The position numbers were made by a program, and so were the translations under genes. A stretch of 64,000 nt of DNA, from the NCBI RefSeq assembly GCF_000969905.1, contig NZ_CP009520.1:2976001-3040000 (forward strand), in the 5' to 3' direction. How positions within the stretch are numbered: position 1 is the first letter of the stretch; each line of letters opens with the position of its first letter. The DNA comes from Methanosarcina vacuolata Z-761 (GTDB lineage: Archaea > Halobacteriota > Methanosarcinia > Methanosarcinales > Methanosarcinaceae). Below are positions 37,759-47,618 of this stretch, piece after piece. The notes under the pieces were generated by a model. It saw only the letters and a list, made by a program, of their open reading frames with translations. It had not been told where the DNA came from and did not search any database.

Positions 37759-39660
37759 ATGGAAAAATATGATTATAGTGAACTTGGGCTGAAAGCCGGA
37801 CTTGAAATTCACCAGCAGCTGGATTCGAAGGAGAAGCTGTTCTGCAGGTGTCCGACCCTTATAAGGGATGTCAAGGACTCAGACTTCGAGTTTTTCAGGT
37901 ATCTCAGGGCTACGGAAAGTGAGATGGGAGAAAAAGACAGGGCTGCGGTGGAGCAGACCAAGATCCGGAGGAAGTATATCTATAAGGCTTATGACACGAC
38001 CTGCCTTATAGAAAATGATGAAGAGCCTCCAAGAGAACTCAATAAGGAAGCCCTGGACATTTCTCTCGGGATTGCAAAACTCTTCAACATGAAGCCTGTC
38101 GACCAGATGCATGTTATGAGAAAGATCGTGGTAGACGGGTCTAACACAAGCGGGTTCCAGAGGACTGCTTTTCTTGCAAGTGATGGATTTATTGAAACCT
38201 CCCAGGGGCATTGCGGAATTGACAGCCTTTGCGTGGAAGAAGAAGCTGCCCAGAAAGTAGAGGAAATCGGAGACTCGATCATTTATTCCCTGGACAGGCT
38301 GGGAATCCCGCTTGTGGAGATCGCAACAGCACCGGATATCAAGTCTCCTCGCCAAGCAAGGGAAGTCGCCGAGCAGATAGGAATGTTCCTCAGGTCTACA
38401 GGGAAAGTAAAGAGAGGACTTGGCACGATCAGGCAGGATGTAAATATCTCAATTGCCGAAGGCGCAAGAGTCGAAATAAAAGGTGTTCAGGCGCTTGACC
38501 TTATAGAAGATATTGTCCGCAGGGAAGTTGAAAGGCAGTTAAATCTTCTTTTTATCAGACAGGAGCTTATGGAGAGAAAAGCTTTCGTCTGCGAGGAAAT
38601 CTACGACATAACAGGGCTTTTTGTAGACACGAAATCCAAGGTCCTACAAAAAGGTGTGAAAAAAGGTGCAGTTCTTGCGGCCCTTCTCAGGAAGTTCGAT
38701 GGGATGGTAGGCAAAGAAGTGCAGCCAGGAAGAAGACTTGGGACCGAATTTTCAGACAGGGCAAAGACTGCGGGCGTTGGAGGGATTTTCCACACCGACG
38801 AACTTCCCAACTATGGGATCACCGAAAAAGAAGTCAAGACCGTCCGGGATGCGATAGGCGCATCTGCAGGGGATGCCGTAATAATGGTTGCGGACGAACC
38901 TGAAAAAGCCAGGCTCGCAATTGAAGCGGTTATTCAAAGAGCAAAAGAAGCAATTGAAGGAATTCCTGAAGAGACTCGAAAAGCTCTTCCCGATGGAAAC
39001 ACCTCCTATATGCGTCCCCTTCCTGGTGCTGCAAGGATGTACCCTGAAACCGATGTGCCTCAAATCGAAATATCGCAGGAATACTTCGATTCAATTGAGG
39101 TTCCCGAACTCCTTACTGAACGAGCGAAACGTTTTGTCTCCGAAAATGGCCTGAATATAGAGCTTGCTGAAAAAATAGCTTATTCAAGGCATCTCCCTCT
39201 CTTTGAGGAACTGATAGAGATTTACAAAAAAGATGAAAATGTAAACTCAACCCTCATTGCCAGAACTCTTGTAGGGATCGTTCCTGAAATACGGAGAAAC
39301 GGGGTAGAGACCGAAAACCTTACGGATGAGCATTTCAAAGGGCTTTTTGCAGCTATTTCAAATCAGGAAATCGCAAAAGAAGCAATCCAGGACCTTTTGG
39401 CCGCTCTTGCAAAAGAGCCTGAACTGAACGCGCCGGAAGCGATCTCAAATCTCGGACTCAGTGCTTTTGACCCCGAAGAAGTCGAAAACTTCATTAAGAA
39501 AACCGTCAGGGAAAGAGGAGACTTTATCAAGGAAAAAGGTCCGGCAGCTCTTGGTCCCCTAATGGGCATTGTCATGAAGGAATACAGAGGCACTGTTGAC
39601 GGAAAAATCCTTAGCCAGATGTTGAAAAAAGAATTGGATAGCTTCATTAATCAGGGATAA
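37759..39660 (+). CDS. gatE: Glutamyl-tRNA(Gln) amidotransferase subunit E
   Basis: 633 residues, GatB/GatE family with an inserted AspRS-like (GAD) domain. N-terminus [20 protein letters not shown]; then [88 protein letters not shown]. The C-terminal YqeY-like tail ends [20 protein letters not shown]. With GatD it makes Gln-tRNA(Gln) from Glu-tRNA(Gln), the archaeal route. gatD is not in the window. Confidence 0.97.
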   Translation: MEKYDYSELGLKAGLEIHQQLDSKEKLFCRCPTLIRDVKDSDFEFFRYLRATESEMGEKDRAAVEQTKIRRKYIYKAYDTTCLIENDEEPPRELNKEALDISLGIAKLFNMKPVDQMHVMRKIVVDGSNTSGFQRTAFLASDGFIETSQGHCGIDSLCVEEEAAQKVEEIGDSIIYSLDRLGIPLVEIATAPDIKSPRQAREVAEQIGMFLRSTGKVKRGLGTIRQDVNISIAEGARVEIKGVQALDLIEDIVRREVERQLNLLFIRQELMERKAFVCEEIYDITGLFVDTKSKVLQKGVKKGAVLAALLRKFDGMVGKEVQPGRRLGTEFSDRAKTAGVGGIFHTDELPNYGITEKEVKTVRDAIGASAGDAVIMVADEPEKARLAIEAVIQRAKEAIEGIPEETRKALPDGNTSYMRPLPGAARMYPETDVPQIEISQEYFDSIEVPELLTERAKRFVSENGLNIELAEKIAYSRHLPLFEELIEIYKKDENVNSTLIARTLVGIVPEIRRNGVETENLTDEHFKGLFAAISNQEIAKEAIQDLLAALAKEPELNAPEAISNLGLSAFDPEEVENFIKKTVRERGDFIKEKGPAALGPLMGIVMKEYRGTVDGKILSQMLKKELDSFINQG

Positions 39661-39687
39661 CTCCCTTCTTTTTTCGTTTATCTTTTA

Positions 39688-39882
39688 TCTCTGTTGTTTA
39701 TTCTTCATTTTTATTCTCTGTTATTTATTCTTCATTTTCATTCTCTGTTGTTTATTCTTCATTTTTATTCTCTGTTATTTATTCTTCATTTTTATTCTCT
39801 GTTATTTATTCTTCATTTTTATTCTCTGTTGTTTATTCTTCATTTTTATTCTCTGTTGTTTATTCTTCATTTTTTGTTTTTA
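39688..39882. repeat. Tandem array, 27-bp unit, about seven copies
   Basis: Units of ttattcttcatttttattct plus ctgttgt begin about 30 bp after the gatE stop. The unit is a multiple of three and lacks stops, so a spurious hydrophobic frame runs through it. Confidence 0.95.
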
Positions 39883-40123
39883 TTCATTATTTTCTTGAAA
39901 AACACTTTTTTACGTCTTCCCATACCTTAATTTTTCTTTCAAGCTCCTATTTATGAAGTAAAAAATAACTTTATATAAAAGATAACTTTTTATATTAATT
40001 AAGACATTTATACTAATAGCATTTAGTGGTAGTTGTGGGTGCAATTTTGGTACATAGGAGATGATAAGTGGCGTAATGATCCACAAGAAGGTTGCAAGAT
40101 AATAACCTCAGGAGAAGATCCCC

Positions 40124-40507
40124 GTGAAAATACTGCTTGTAGATGATGACCCTTTGTTTTTGGAGCTATCAAAAACCTTCTTAGAAGTCTTTCATGATAT
40201 ATCCTCGGATACTGTAGACTCTGCAAGGGAAGCCCTTCAGAGGCTGGAGAAAAACTCCTATGATGTGGTAGTCTCAGACTATGATATGCCTTTAATGGAC
40301 GGCATCACGCTCTTGAAAACTATTCGTGACAAAAGGATTGACACTCCTTTCATCCTGTTTACAGGTGTAGGTAGAGACGAACTTATGGACCAGGCAATTG
40401 AGAATGGCGCAAATTCTTTTATTCAGAAAATAGGAGACCCAAAAGCTCAGTATTCCGAGCTATCAAAGAGAATCTGGCAGGCTGTAAGTAGCAACGCAGG
40501 CTACTAA
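40124..40507 (+). CDS. Single-domain response regulator (receiver only)
   Basis: 127 residues, CheY-like receiver: MKILLVDDDPLFLEL (acidic pocket), VVVSDYDMPLMDGITLLKTI with the phospho-acceptor Asp near residue 53, FILFTGVGRDELMDQAIENG and the conserved Lys in SFIQKIG. No output domain. No histidine kinase is adjacent, so it is an orphan. GTG start behind AGGAGAAG. Confidence 0.93.
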   Translation: MKILLVDDDPLFLELSKTFLEVFHDISSDTVDSAREALQRLEKNSYDVVVSDYDMPLMDGITLLKTIRDKRIDTPFILFTGVGRDELMDQAIENGANSFIQKIGDPKAQYSELSKRIWQAVSSNAGY

Positions 40508-40607
40508 GAAGAACAAAGTAAGAGCTTTGAACCCTGCGGTAGTTCTTAACAAAATTTAAAATATTTATATCTGTCAATAGCTGTTGCTGGGTCGGTTTTC
40601 GAATCTT

Positions 40608-41083
40608 TTATCTTGACAGGCTTTTAAAGAGCACGACATATAACATACAATTGAGTCCACAATTTCTGCCCCTTTTGCAGGTGTATCCTTTCCCGGTTCG
40701 TGGGCACTCCCTCAAAACTCCAAAATGTTTCAAAAGAACTTCTTTATAAAGGTTCAACCCATCTGTGACAAAAAAAGGAATTTTATCTGAAAGATATTTA
40801 TTAAGCAACTCAACTAACTTCTCTACAAAATACTGTTTTTTCATATACATTTAAAGCTAAATCAATAGTTTGCTCATCTTTGCGAAGATCATGATAAAAA
40901 GTGCCTGTATGGTCATTGAATACTTTGCCGCAATGTTGGTAAAGATATCTTCTATTTTTTCCCACGACTTATGTAAGTTCCAGTCCCAGTAATATTGCCT
41001 TGACCAGTAAGACCATAGAGCTTGCAGTTTTTGTTCGGACAAGCAACGTCAAAGAATTGTGGCTCTGGACCTCTTTTTCCCAT
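40608..41083 (-). pseudogene. IS1-like transposase pseudogene
   Basis: Read on the minus strand from ATG 41081-41083 the frame gives MGKRGPEPQFFDVACPNKNC, KLYGLTGQGNITGTG and YISRGKK, then a stop. One frame over it resumes RRYLYQHCGKVFNDHTGTF plus YHDLRKDEQTIDLAL, the N-terminal zinc-finger and helix-turn-helix start of archaeal IS1-family transposases. A further shift and an internal deletion lead to FFVTDGLNLYKEVLLKHFG and CPRTGKG, the catalytic-domain end. At least two frameshifts plus lost sequence: non-functional. Terminal repeats were not located. Confidence 0.75.
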
Positions 41084-41247
41084 TACTCATTCGGACTTAG
41101 AGGGTCTATCCTGAAAAGCAGAATCATGAATAGTGCAGTTACGGTCCCTGTCCCCCATAAAAGTGGGTCTCTGGTAAAAGTCAGGAGCACGCCCATTAAC
41201 AGCAGTAAAGTCCCAATAGTCAGTAAAATCTTAAATTTTTTCTCCAA
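41083..41247 (-). CDS. Small two-helix membrane protein
   Basis: A 54-residue protein from TTG at 41245-41247, preceded by GAGGGGGAAAAA, a strong ribosome site. Two membrane helices: ILLTIGTLLLLMGVLLTF and WGTGTVTALFMILLFRI, with charged ends (MEKKFK and DPLSPNE). Its stop codon touches the start of the IS1 remnant. No family recognised. The ribosome site and clean topology argue that it is real. Confidence 0.6.
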   Translation of the reverse strand: MEKKFKILLTIGTLLLLMGVLLTFTRDPLLWGTGTVTALFMILLFRIDPLSPNE

Positions 41248-41285
41248 TTTTTCCCCCTCATTTCCCTTTTGAGTATTAATTTTTA

Positions 41286-41685
41286 AGTCAGTATCAGGCG
41301 CTAAAAAACGTCCAATAATTATTCCTCATAGATAATTGGTTTTCTTTCATTATCTATTTTTTGACATTACTCCTTTGGCTATAAAATCCAGTAAGAATGA
41401 TGGTTAATATAATTAGAAAGAGATACTTAATCCGGAAATAATACGGCGATGAACATTGGGTTGATAAATGGGAAGCTGAGGTAGCACTGTACTACAGGGT
41501 GAAAGAGAAAAATTCAGTTCAAACTTAAAAAAATTCATTTGAATATGAACGGCTTCAAAACCCAGGTAATTTGATGGTTACCGGCTGGTTGGCCAGGGAA
41601 GATAGCGTCAACAAATATGACATACTGAAAATATTTTCCTTATGTTTATATACTTTCATGCCGTGCGGCAAGAATCTATGCCATG
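41286..41685. other. Scarred intergenic DNA with coding-like fragments
   Basis: A stretch at about 41440-41525 reads YGDEHWVDKWEAEVALYYRV in one plus-strand frame and stops; after an A-run the neighbouring frame reads FEYERLQNPGNLMVTGWLAR. This may be a frameshifted gene remnant, of no family that I recognise, into whose 3' part the intron fragment was inserted. Confidence 0.35.
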
Positions 41686-41950
41686 GTGCGACAAGAAGTT
41701 ATAAAACGTATTGCTTAGACGCTATCTCTTCCGCTTGAGATAATCCTACTAAGATATGTGTTGATAGTAGCGTCAATATGTGAAGCTCTTAGGACAACGT
41801 GGAAAGTCTCTAGTCCAAAACCAGACAATCCGCCATACGTGCCATGAAGAATCAAAAATGAACCACCGCATGAGTCGTCAAGCGTACAAGCGAAACTGGA
41901 CTAATACGCTTTTGGGTTAGATGGACGGTACGCAATTATTGAAATATAAA
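41686..41950 (+). mobile_element. 5' fragment of a group II intron (domain I)
   Basis: The sequence GTGCGACAAGAAGTT at 41686 is the classic 5' end of bacterial/archaeal group II introns. It is followed by domain-I-like sequence: gcttagacgctatctcttcc, agtccaaaaccagacaatcc, gccatacgtgcc, aaccaccgcatgagtcgtca, agcgtacaagcgaaactgga, ctaatacgctt. After about 41950 the similarity stops: no reverse transcriptase and no domain V (the conserved AGC-bulge hairpin) is seen. So it is a truncated, immobile remnant. Confidence 0.7.
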
Positions 41951-42482
41951 TTGTTAGATATTTTGGGGATAAGGAATATAAAAGTGTGTAAAAGTTATAA
42001 CGTTTTGAGTTCAATTGAAGTTTTGCCAAAATCAACGAAATGGCATTAAAAGCAAAAAAATTGCTTAAAATAACTTATTTCATCCAAAAATCCAATCAAA
42101 TGCCTTTAAAATAGAATCGCAAAATGTAGATGAATATAGAGAGGAATATAGAGTTCAGTGATTAGAGTTCAGTGATAAAAGCCTGATTAAAGATACCTAT
42201 TGTTAAAAAATTATTTTATGTGATTTTCTTTTACAAATTGAGTGAAAATAAAATAGTAATTACGTGTTGAAAAGTTAACTAGAGAATTTTTCACTATTAC
42301 ACAACTAAAAAGTACCATAATTAAAATTAATGTTAGAATAATTCATTAAATTGAGTTTAAACTGATTTAACCAAATTTTTTAGTAAAATAAATATTATTA
42401 TCTAATATTATTGAAAAATGAGAAATTTAATCGAAAAATAATAGAACCTCAATTGTATCTAAAATTTCAAAGTGAGATAGCT
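41951..42482. other. AT-rich gap
   Basis: Nothing recognisable except a small duplication (agagttcagtgat, twice, at about 42145-42175). It likely holds the promoter of the YIP1-like gene. Confidence 0.4.
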
Positions 42483-43067
42483 ATGAATTATATCAAAACC
42501 TGGAAAGAGGTTATGCTAAGACCTTCTGATTTTTTCAGGAGAATGCAAACAGCTGAAGGATACACTGATCCGCTAATTTTTGCATTAATTAGCATTATCC
42601 TAAACGTGTTTTTCTTTACACTGTTCCGCGACGGTATGTTAAGATTTGGTGTTCAGCCTAGCATATTAACATCAAGCACTATGCAGGATTCGGGATCCAA
42701 CTTTATTATATTTTCGAATATTATTGAACCATTTATTATATGTATCCAATGTGCCTTCATCATGGCTCAGGCATTCAATCTTGCTTCTAAAGCACTTGGA
42801 GGAACAGGAAATTACAATAGTACTGTGAATTTCATGCTTTATACAAATGCTCCAGCGGTACTTGCCTGGATTCCTATTCTCAACTTCATCGCTGGAATTT
42901 ACTATGTATATCTCAACATCGTGGGTGGTATGATTGTACATAATGTAAGCATGAGAAAATCCATAGCGATTCTTCTTCTATCGGTTATACTATTCATTTT
43001 ATTACTTGCCTTATTGGTTATATTTATCTTATGTATCTATTCAGCGTACGAAAAATATGCCTATTGA
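42483..43067 (+). CDS. YIP1-family membrane protein
   Basis: About 194 residues from ATG 42483 (MNYIKTWKEVMLRPSDFFRR), a start typical of prokaryotic YIP1-domain proteins; GTGAG lies upstream. Five hydrophobic helices: FALISIILNVFFFTLFR, FIICIQCAFIMAQAFNLASK, TNAPAVLAWIPILNFIAGIY, IAILLLSVILFILLLALLVI and others. The frame is open 24 codons earlier without a ribosome site. Function unknown. Confidence 0.75.
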   Translation: MNYIKTWKEVMLRPSDFFRRMQTAEGYTDPLIFALISIILNVFFFTLFRDGMLRFGVQPSILTSSTMQDSGSNFIIFSNIIEPFIICIQCAFIMAQAFNLASKALGGTGNYNSTVNFMLYTNAPAVLAWIPILNFIAGIYYVYLNIVGGMIVHNVSMRKSIAILLLSVILFILLLALLVIFILCIYSAYEKYAY

Positions 43068-43325
43068 TATTGATTTTAAGATTTCATTTAGATTTTAAAA
43101 AGCAGAGATTTCAGATATGAAAACAGTTATGGCTCCTCGTCATTATCGTGGGTAAGATGAATTTCAATTCACAGCCGTGTTGGATTTTGTGATGGTTATA
43201 CACAAAAAACAGCGAAGAGCCGATAACAGAAGATTTGGTATTAACTCCCGGAGAGACCAGAAAAAATAGAAATAGTAATACGCTTAAAAAAATAAAGAAT
43301 AAGACTACGAAAAAAGGGAGGACCA

Positions 43326-43532
43326 ATGCAAGTTACTGCCCGTTTTGAAAAAAGATTACATATCCTCGTGATGGTAGGCTCAGTTCTTAATATCGTACTC
43401 ATTGTGAAATTATATACAATTTCAGGAGATTGGATCCAGTTGGGGGCGATTGGTGGGTGGCTAGCAGCGTTGATGTACGCGTATCTAGTTCTAAAAAAAT
43501 GTCCACATTTAGCAGATACAGAAAATTCTTAA
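43326..43532 (+). CDS. Small membrane protein
   Basis: 68 residues, ATG behind AAAAGGGAGGACCA, an excellent ribosome site. Two helices: HILVMVGSVLNIVLIVKLY and LGAIGGWLAALMYAYLVLKK, then a short polar tail. No family recognised. It follows the YIP1-like gene in the same direction by 258 bp. Confidence 0.65.
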   Translation: MQVTARFEKRLHILVMVGSVLNIVLIVKLYTISGDWIQLGAIGGWLAALMYAYLVLKKCPHLADTENS

Positions 43533-43542
43533 GTTTTTGAAT

Positions 43543-43809
43543 GAGCCTATCCCAAAAGTAATGTTATGTTGAAACATCTGCTGAAAATGGGGTACAGGGA
43601 CGCAGGGGCAGAAATCTTTTTGTTGGTCATTTTCACTTTTCCGTTCATCCTATCAGACTATTTTTATTTCCTTTATGTCTCCTTAGCTGAATCACGCCCG
43701 TTCCTTATTTAACGCTGTAAATTCCAGTTGCAACTTCTTAACTTTCTCATACACTCCGAAGAACGAATAAAAGTGCATAAATTAAAATAGTAACAGAAAG
43801 TAAGGGTTT
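43543..43809. other. Gap beginning with an IS-end-like motif
   Basis: gagcctatcccaaaagtaat at 43543 resembles the terminal repeat of IS elements and matches the ends of the element at 48966-49094. No second end is found. The rest is AT-rich without genes. Confidence 0.4.
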
Positions 43810-44238
43810 GTGACTCTTATGGATTCAACGCATGAAATATATCTCATAGCTGGAGGTCTATCTTTTCTTATACTCCTCCTACTGCTTTTGAATTTGTATA
43901 AAAGCAGGCTTATTTCATATTCACTCAGGCTTTGCAGCTGGATCTGCGGGATGGCGATAAGTTCGGACAGTCCCTGGGTTAAGATGCTTGTGCTTCATCT
44001 TGTGTTTTTCATTCGACTTCTCATGTATCTTGCTATTGTTTCTCTCGAGCAGGTCGATAAGCTAACTGCCAGAGGACTTTTGAAGCAGTATATCTCAGGT
44101 ACCAGAATTGTCCTTTCTGAATATACACTCTCTTTCCTTCACTCTTCAAAAGCGATTGAAAGGCATATTCACAGCCTTGAAGCTGAACCCATAAACCGAA
44201 AAAATCGATATTTGAGAAAGAATTCTTTAAGAAAATAA
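43810..44238 (+). CDS. Membrane protein of unknown function
   Basis: 142 residues (or 139 from ATG 43819). Helices YLIAGGLSFLILLLLLLNLY and WVKMLVLHLVFFIRLLMYLA, then a cytosolic basic tail ending RKNRYLRKNSLRK. AAGGG lies 3 bases before the GTG and 12 before the ATG, so neither start is ideal. No family recognised. Confidence 0.55.
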   Translation: MTLMDSTHEIYLIAGGLSFLILLLLLLNLYKSRLISYSLRLCSWICGMAISSDSPWVKMLVLHLVFFIRLLMYLAIVSLEQVDKLTARGLLKQYISGTRIVLSEYTLSFLHSSKAIERHIHSLEAEPINRKNRYLRKNSLRK

Positions 44239-44373
44239 TCTCTAAGAAAACAAGCTCTTTAAGAAGATAATCTCTTTAAATCAGTTTTCATCTGTATTCG
44301 GTTAAGAAATCTGTTAACCATAACATGACTACTTCAATTATCTATTCATTAGGGTTTTCTAAAGGTGTTTTAC

Positions 44374-44496
44374 GTGAAGCAGAATGCCAAATCAGATAAC
44401 CCGTTTACTCTTAATGCTCATGTTCTGGAAAGAGTGAATAAGTGGGAAGCTCTGATTTCAAGGTCAAAAGTAAAAGTGTGTATGTTTTTACTGTAA
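44374..44496 (+). CDS. Possible 40-residue protein or gene remnant
   Basis: GTG at 44374 with AAAGGTG upstream gives MKQNAKSDNPFTLNAHVLER and VNKWEALISRSKVKV, then ends CMFLL. The composition looks coding, but the abrupt end suggests a truncated gene. No family recognised. Confidence 0.35.
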   Translation: MKQNAKSDNPFTLNAHVLERVNKWEALISRSKVKVCMFLL

Positions 44497-44539
44497 AATG
44501 TAAAAGTGTAAACAATTAAACAAAATATACCATCAGAGG

Positions 44540-45598
44540 TTATGGAACAATCTTTTTAAGTAAAGGTACTTTTTGTAAAATCAACACAATAATAAATGAT
44601 AAAACAACCAGCAAAAACGTCACCAACGGAATTGATACGATTGGGCTTAATACCTTTACCGATAACAAACGTATCCCTGACACTCCGTGTACTATAAAAT
44701 GTAATAGCATTGGATGGACAAGGTATATTCCCATAGTTGCTCTACCAATTGCGTTTATTAATTTTCCAGATGCCGACCCTATACCTACTGAAAAGCGACT
44801 GAATATCGCCTTTATCAATATAAACAGACATGGGGAATAAATTACTGATGTTATGGCAAACAAAACATGAACCGAACCGTAAAAATATTCACTTCGACCA
44901 GTAAGATAATAGGTCCCAATGATCGTAACTACTATTGAAACTATAACCAGAAGACTGGATAAGTATACTATTTTCTTAGTTATCCTGGTTTTTTTAATTA
45001 CATAGCCTATGAAAAAAAAACCAAAATCCCAGGTTGCAGCCACTAAGGGTATTCCATTTCTGTATCCGAGTAATCCTAATAAGCTACTTATGGGCACAAA
45101 GAAAAGCCACAATACTAAGTAATAACGTACATCATAAGCACTTGCATGCACCAGGATTCTGCGTAGCAAAGGAGTAATGAGATATAATCCGATGATTACA
45201 TAGAGGAAGTATAAATGAAAATATATTTTGTTAGCAAATAATTGCTGCACAAAATTAACAGTGAATAAGCTAAGCACATTATAATTATTCTTGAATATCC
45301 AATATATCATTGACCATGCCACTAGAGGTATAACGACCTTGCTAAATCGTTTTGAAAAGAATATTTCGTCATCTTCTTGCTTATCCAGCAACAAATAACC
45401 GCTTAAGATGAGGAAAATGGGCACCGGAAACCGTATGAATCCGTTATATATGTTTGATGCCCACCAATCTGTAAGTGGGATTTTATTCCAGTAAAAAATA
45501 AACGAATCTTCTACGTGAATAGCTACGACGGCAATTATTGCAATAATTCGAATTATATCAATCCAAAGAAGCCGATTGTTTTTAGTAATATTATCCAA
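44540..45598 (-). CDS. Acyltransferase 3 family membrane protein
   Basis: 352 residues, about ten membrane helices. The family signature is the early LLWIDIIRIIAIIAVVAIHV with the catalytic His, then PVPIFLILSGYLLL and GIYLVHPMLLHFIVHG. Such enzymes O-acylate sugars of surface polysaccharides or glycans. TTG start, with AGAGGT 6 bases upstream. No sugar-biosynthesis genes lie near it, so the substrate is unknown. Confidence 0.88.
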   Translation of the reverse strand: MDNITKNNRLLWIDIIRIIAIIAVVAIHVEDSFIFYWNKIPLTDWWASNIYNGFIRFPVPIFLILSGYLLLDKQEDDEIFFSKRFSKVVIPLVAWSMIYWIFKNNYNVLSLFTVNFVQQLFANKIYFHLYFLYVIIGLYLITPLLRRILVHASAYDVRYYLVLWLFFVPISSLLGLLGYRNGIPLVAATWDFGFFFIGYVIKKTRITKKIVYLSSLLVIVSIVVTIIGTYYLTGRSEYFYGSVHVLFAITSVIYSPCLFILIKAIFSRFSVGIGSASGKLINAIGRATMGIYLVHPMLLHFIVHGVSGIRLLSVKVLSPIVSIPLVTFLLVVLSFIIVLILQKVPLLKKIVP

Positions 45599-46270
45599 CT
45601 TGTTACCTCTAAAAATTCAAGCCATTTTTATTAATATCCTCTAAAATTTTCTATTACAGACGGCCTCAAAACTCGATTCATTTCTACAATTAGATAATTA
45701 ACTTGACATTGTTGACTTTAAAATCAGACCGGAAGTTACTCTAAAGTTCAGTTATATATCTGCCTTAAAGCAGGATGAATTATCTCAATTGCAGAATTGA
45801 CTGTAGTTTTGAGACAGCTTGATTAGTGAAATTTTGTTAACTTAATTTCATACTTATTTTTAAAAATCTGACCTACAACGTACGTTAAGACATATTTAAG
45901 TTAAACTGAAAATCCGGTGTGCTTTAAATCTTAAACTATATAAAATGAGAGTGTTTTATCCTGAATTTATTTCGTTTTTTGATTTCGTTTTTTGATTTCT
46001 TTTATTACGTAAATATCGTATCCAGATGACCTAATATTTTAATTTAACTTCAATATTTGTTTCTTTTACATAATCGTTCCAAAATACCAAATGAACTGGA
46101 GTTTACTCAGCGTTTAACCTTTTACATCGCTTGTTGTTGTATTGTATATTGAACTTCCAAATGGTTTTGAACTTGCGAAATCATTTCAGGATACAACATC
46201 GATAAACGTTGTTTTTAATCTGAGATAGCAATTAAATAGATTCGCTCTTTATTCTGTTAATGGTGAGTTC
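45599..46270. other. Gap without recognised features
   Basis: AT-rich; a T-rich segment with a doubled ttcgttttttgatt at about 45968-45995. It should contain promoters for the divergent acyltransferase and nitroreductase genes. Confidence 0.4.
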
Positions 46271-46879
46271 TTGACCGACAATAGCATAACTACCGGAGAA
46301 AATATTTCAAATGCAGTGCTAGACAATATTTACCAGCGTCGATCTGTGCGCAACTTTTCTGACAAAGAGGTTTCCGACGAAGTAATCAAAGAGATTATAA
46401 GAGCGGGAACATATGCCCCTACAGCCGTGAATAAGCAGCCATGGCGGTTTGTGGTCATAAAAAATAAGCAGCTCATCGAAGAATATGATAAACGTGCTAA
46501 GAAAGCTTTCCTTGCTGCATACAAAGATACCGAAAACCCAGAGCTGTCAAAATTTGTGCAATTTTTATCGAAACCGGCAACTCGAATCTTCTATGAAGCG
46601 CCTGTTCTCATTTTATTGTTTGCGTCTCCCGATGTTATCAATGAGCATGACTGTTCTCTAGCCGCTGAGAATATGATGCTTGCAGCTCAATCTTTAGGAA
46701 TCGGCAGTTGCTGGATAGGTCTGGCTGAAGGCCTGGGCTACGATATGGAATTCCTGAAGGAGGTAGGAGTGCCAGAGGGTCATAAGCTTATCGCGCCGCT
46801 GATCTTCGGATACCCGGCAAAGCAGAACCTTAAAGCACCTGCTCGTAATGCTGATGTCATATTAAAATGGATAAATTAA
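46271..46879 (+). CDS. Nitroreductase family protein
   Basis: 202 residues, FMN-dependent nitroreductase fold: IYQRRSVRNFSDKEV, RAGTYAPTAVNKQPWRFVV (FMN-binding Arg and Pro-Trp), AAENMMLAAQSLGIGSCWIG, LIFGYPAKQ. Reduces nitro- or quinone-type compounds with NAD(P)H; true substrate unknown. TTG start behind GGTGAG. Confidence 0.9.
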   Translation: MTDNSITTGENISNAVLDNIYQRRSVRNFSDKEVSDEVIKEIIRAGTYAPTAVNKQPWRFVVIKNKQLIEEYDKRAKKAFLAAYKDTENPELSKFVQFLSKPATRIFYEAPVLILLFASPDVINEHDCSLAAENMMLAAQSLGIGSCWIGLAEGLGYDMEFLKEVGVPEGHKLIAPLIFGYPAKQNLKAPARNADVILKWIN

Positions 46880-47140
46880 CCCTCCGAAATAAGGGCATAA
46901 TATAAATTTCCCACTGTTCGGGTTTACAATATATTTAGAGCCTATCCACAGTGTTTTTATTCACTTATCTTTTTTGAAGAATATGAAAAGAGGGTTGATA
47001 GCCGGTGACGATGAGAACCGTTTTTTGGAACGGGGGTGGTGGTGTATATACTTGGGTTGGTTAATACAGTTATGAGAATATGTTCCCGTTCCTGGATATA
47101 ATAAGTAGTAGCATCTACTTAAATAATACTGAGAAAAATA
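46880..47140. other. Gap with IS-end-like motif
   Basis: gagcctatccacagtgtttt at about 46938 again matches the IS-end motif. A minus-strand frame here lacks a ribosome site and is rejected. Confidence 0.35.
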
Positions 47141-47171
47141 ATAGCACTGATACAATAATTGTGTGAATTTT
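47141..47171. repeat. 31-bp direct repeat, copy 1
   Basis: atagcactgatacaataatt followed by gtgtgaatttt is repeated without change at 48928-48958. The two copies flank 1.76 kb that holds gene relics and an RNA candidate. Confidence 0.88.
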
Positions 47172-47184
47172 ACTAATTAATGAA

Positions 47185-47352
47185 TTGGAATCACCTATCT
47201 GTGGCTCAAAGTGTAAATATAGTTCGGTGATAGAAGAAGCAAAAAATACTCGTAATCTGGATGATGAACAGGTTTTTAACCTGCTCGCCGATGTTTGCAG
47301 AAATTCAGATGCTCACTACGAAAGCGCCATTGGATTAGTACTAAAGAGTTAA
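47185..47352 (+). CDS. Possible small protein or gene remnant
   Basis: 55 codons from TTG 47185: MESPICGSKCKYSSVIEEAK, NTRNLDDEQVFNLLADVCRN, SDAHYESAIGLVLKS. The composition is convincing protein, but no ribosome site is seen before the TTG, so the true N-terminus may have been lost. No family recognised. Confidence 0.35.
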   Translation: MESPICGSKCKYSSVIEEAKNTRNLDDEQVFNLLADVCRNSDAHYESAIGLVLKS

Positions 47353-47437
47353 TTTTTTTACTGAGTTTAATCTTAGTGACTTTACTGGTTCTACAAACTT
47401 ATTCTAAAATTCTACTCAAAAAACAAGATATAAGTAA

Positions 47438-47534
47438 GCGGGGAAGAGAAACCCCGCCAACGGGTTTGTGAGGGGCAGGGAAAGAATAAGACCTGCCCCT
47501 TATGATTACAGACCAAACCTAGGAAATAGGTCTG
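47438..47534 (+). ncRNA. Three-hairpin structured RNA candidate
   Basis: Three consecutive perfect stems: GCGGGG (47438-47443) with CCCCGC (47452-47457); AGGGGCAGG (47471-47479) with CCTGCCCCT (47492-47500); CAGACC (47509-47514) with GGTCTG (47529-47534). GC-rich stems in an AT-rich gap without a gene suggest selected RNA structure, either a small RNA or a leader. The strand is not decided by the sequence. A related aataggtttgcatata stretch recurs at about 48559. Confidence 0.5.
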
Positions 47535-47618
47535 CATATGAATATCAGTGTTAAAAATATTTAAGTGTTTTCGTGGTGTTTATTTTAGATTCTCAATGTC
47601 TGTGCATGTCACAGAACC

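Noticed and set aside
39694-39930. 78-residue hydrophobic plus-strand frame
   Set aside because: The unit of the array is 27 bp and stop-free, so the peptide is just the repeat translated nine residues at a time; no start signal.
43111-43326. 71-residue minus-strand hydrophobic frame
   Set aside because: Starts inside the ribosome-site region of the plus-strand small membrane gene and has no site of its own.
46961-47155. 64-residue minus-strand frame
   Set aside because: Tyr/Ser-rich with no ribosome site; it overlaps the 31-bp direct repeat and looks like chance.
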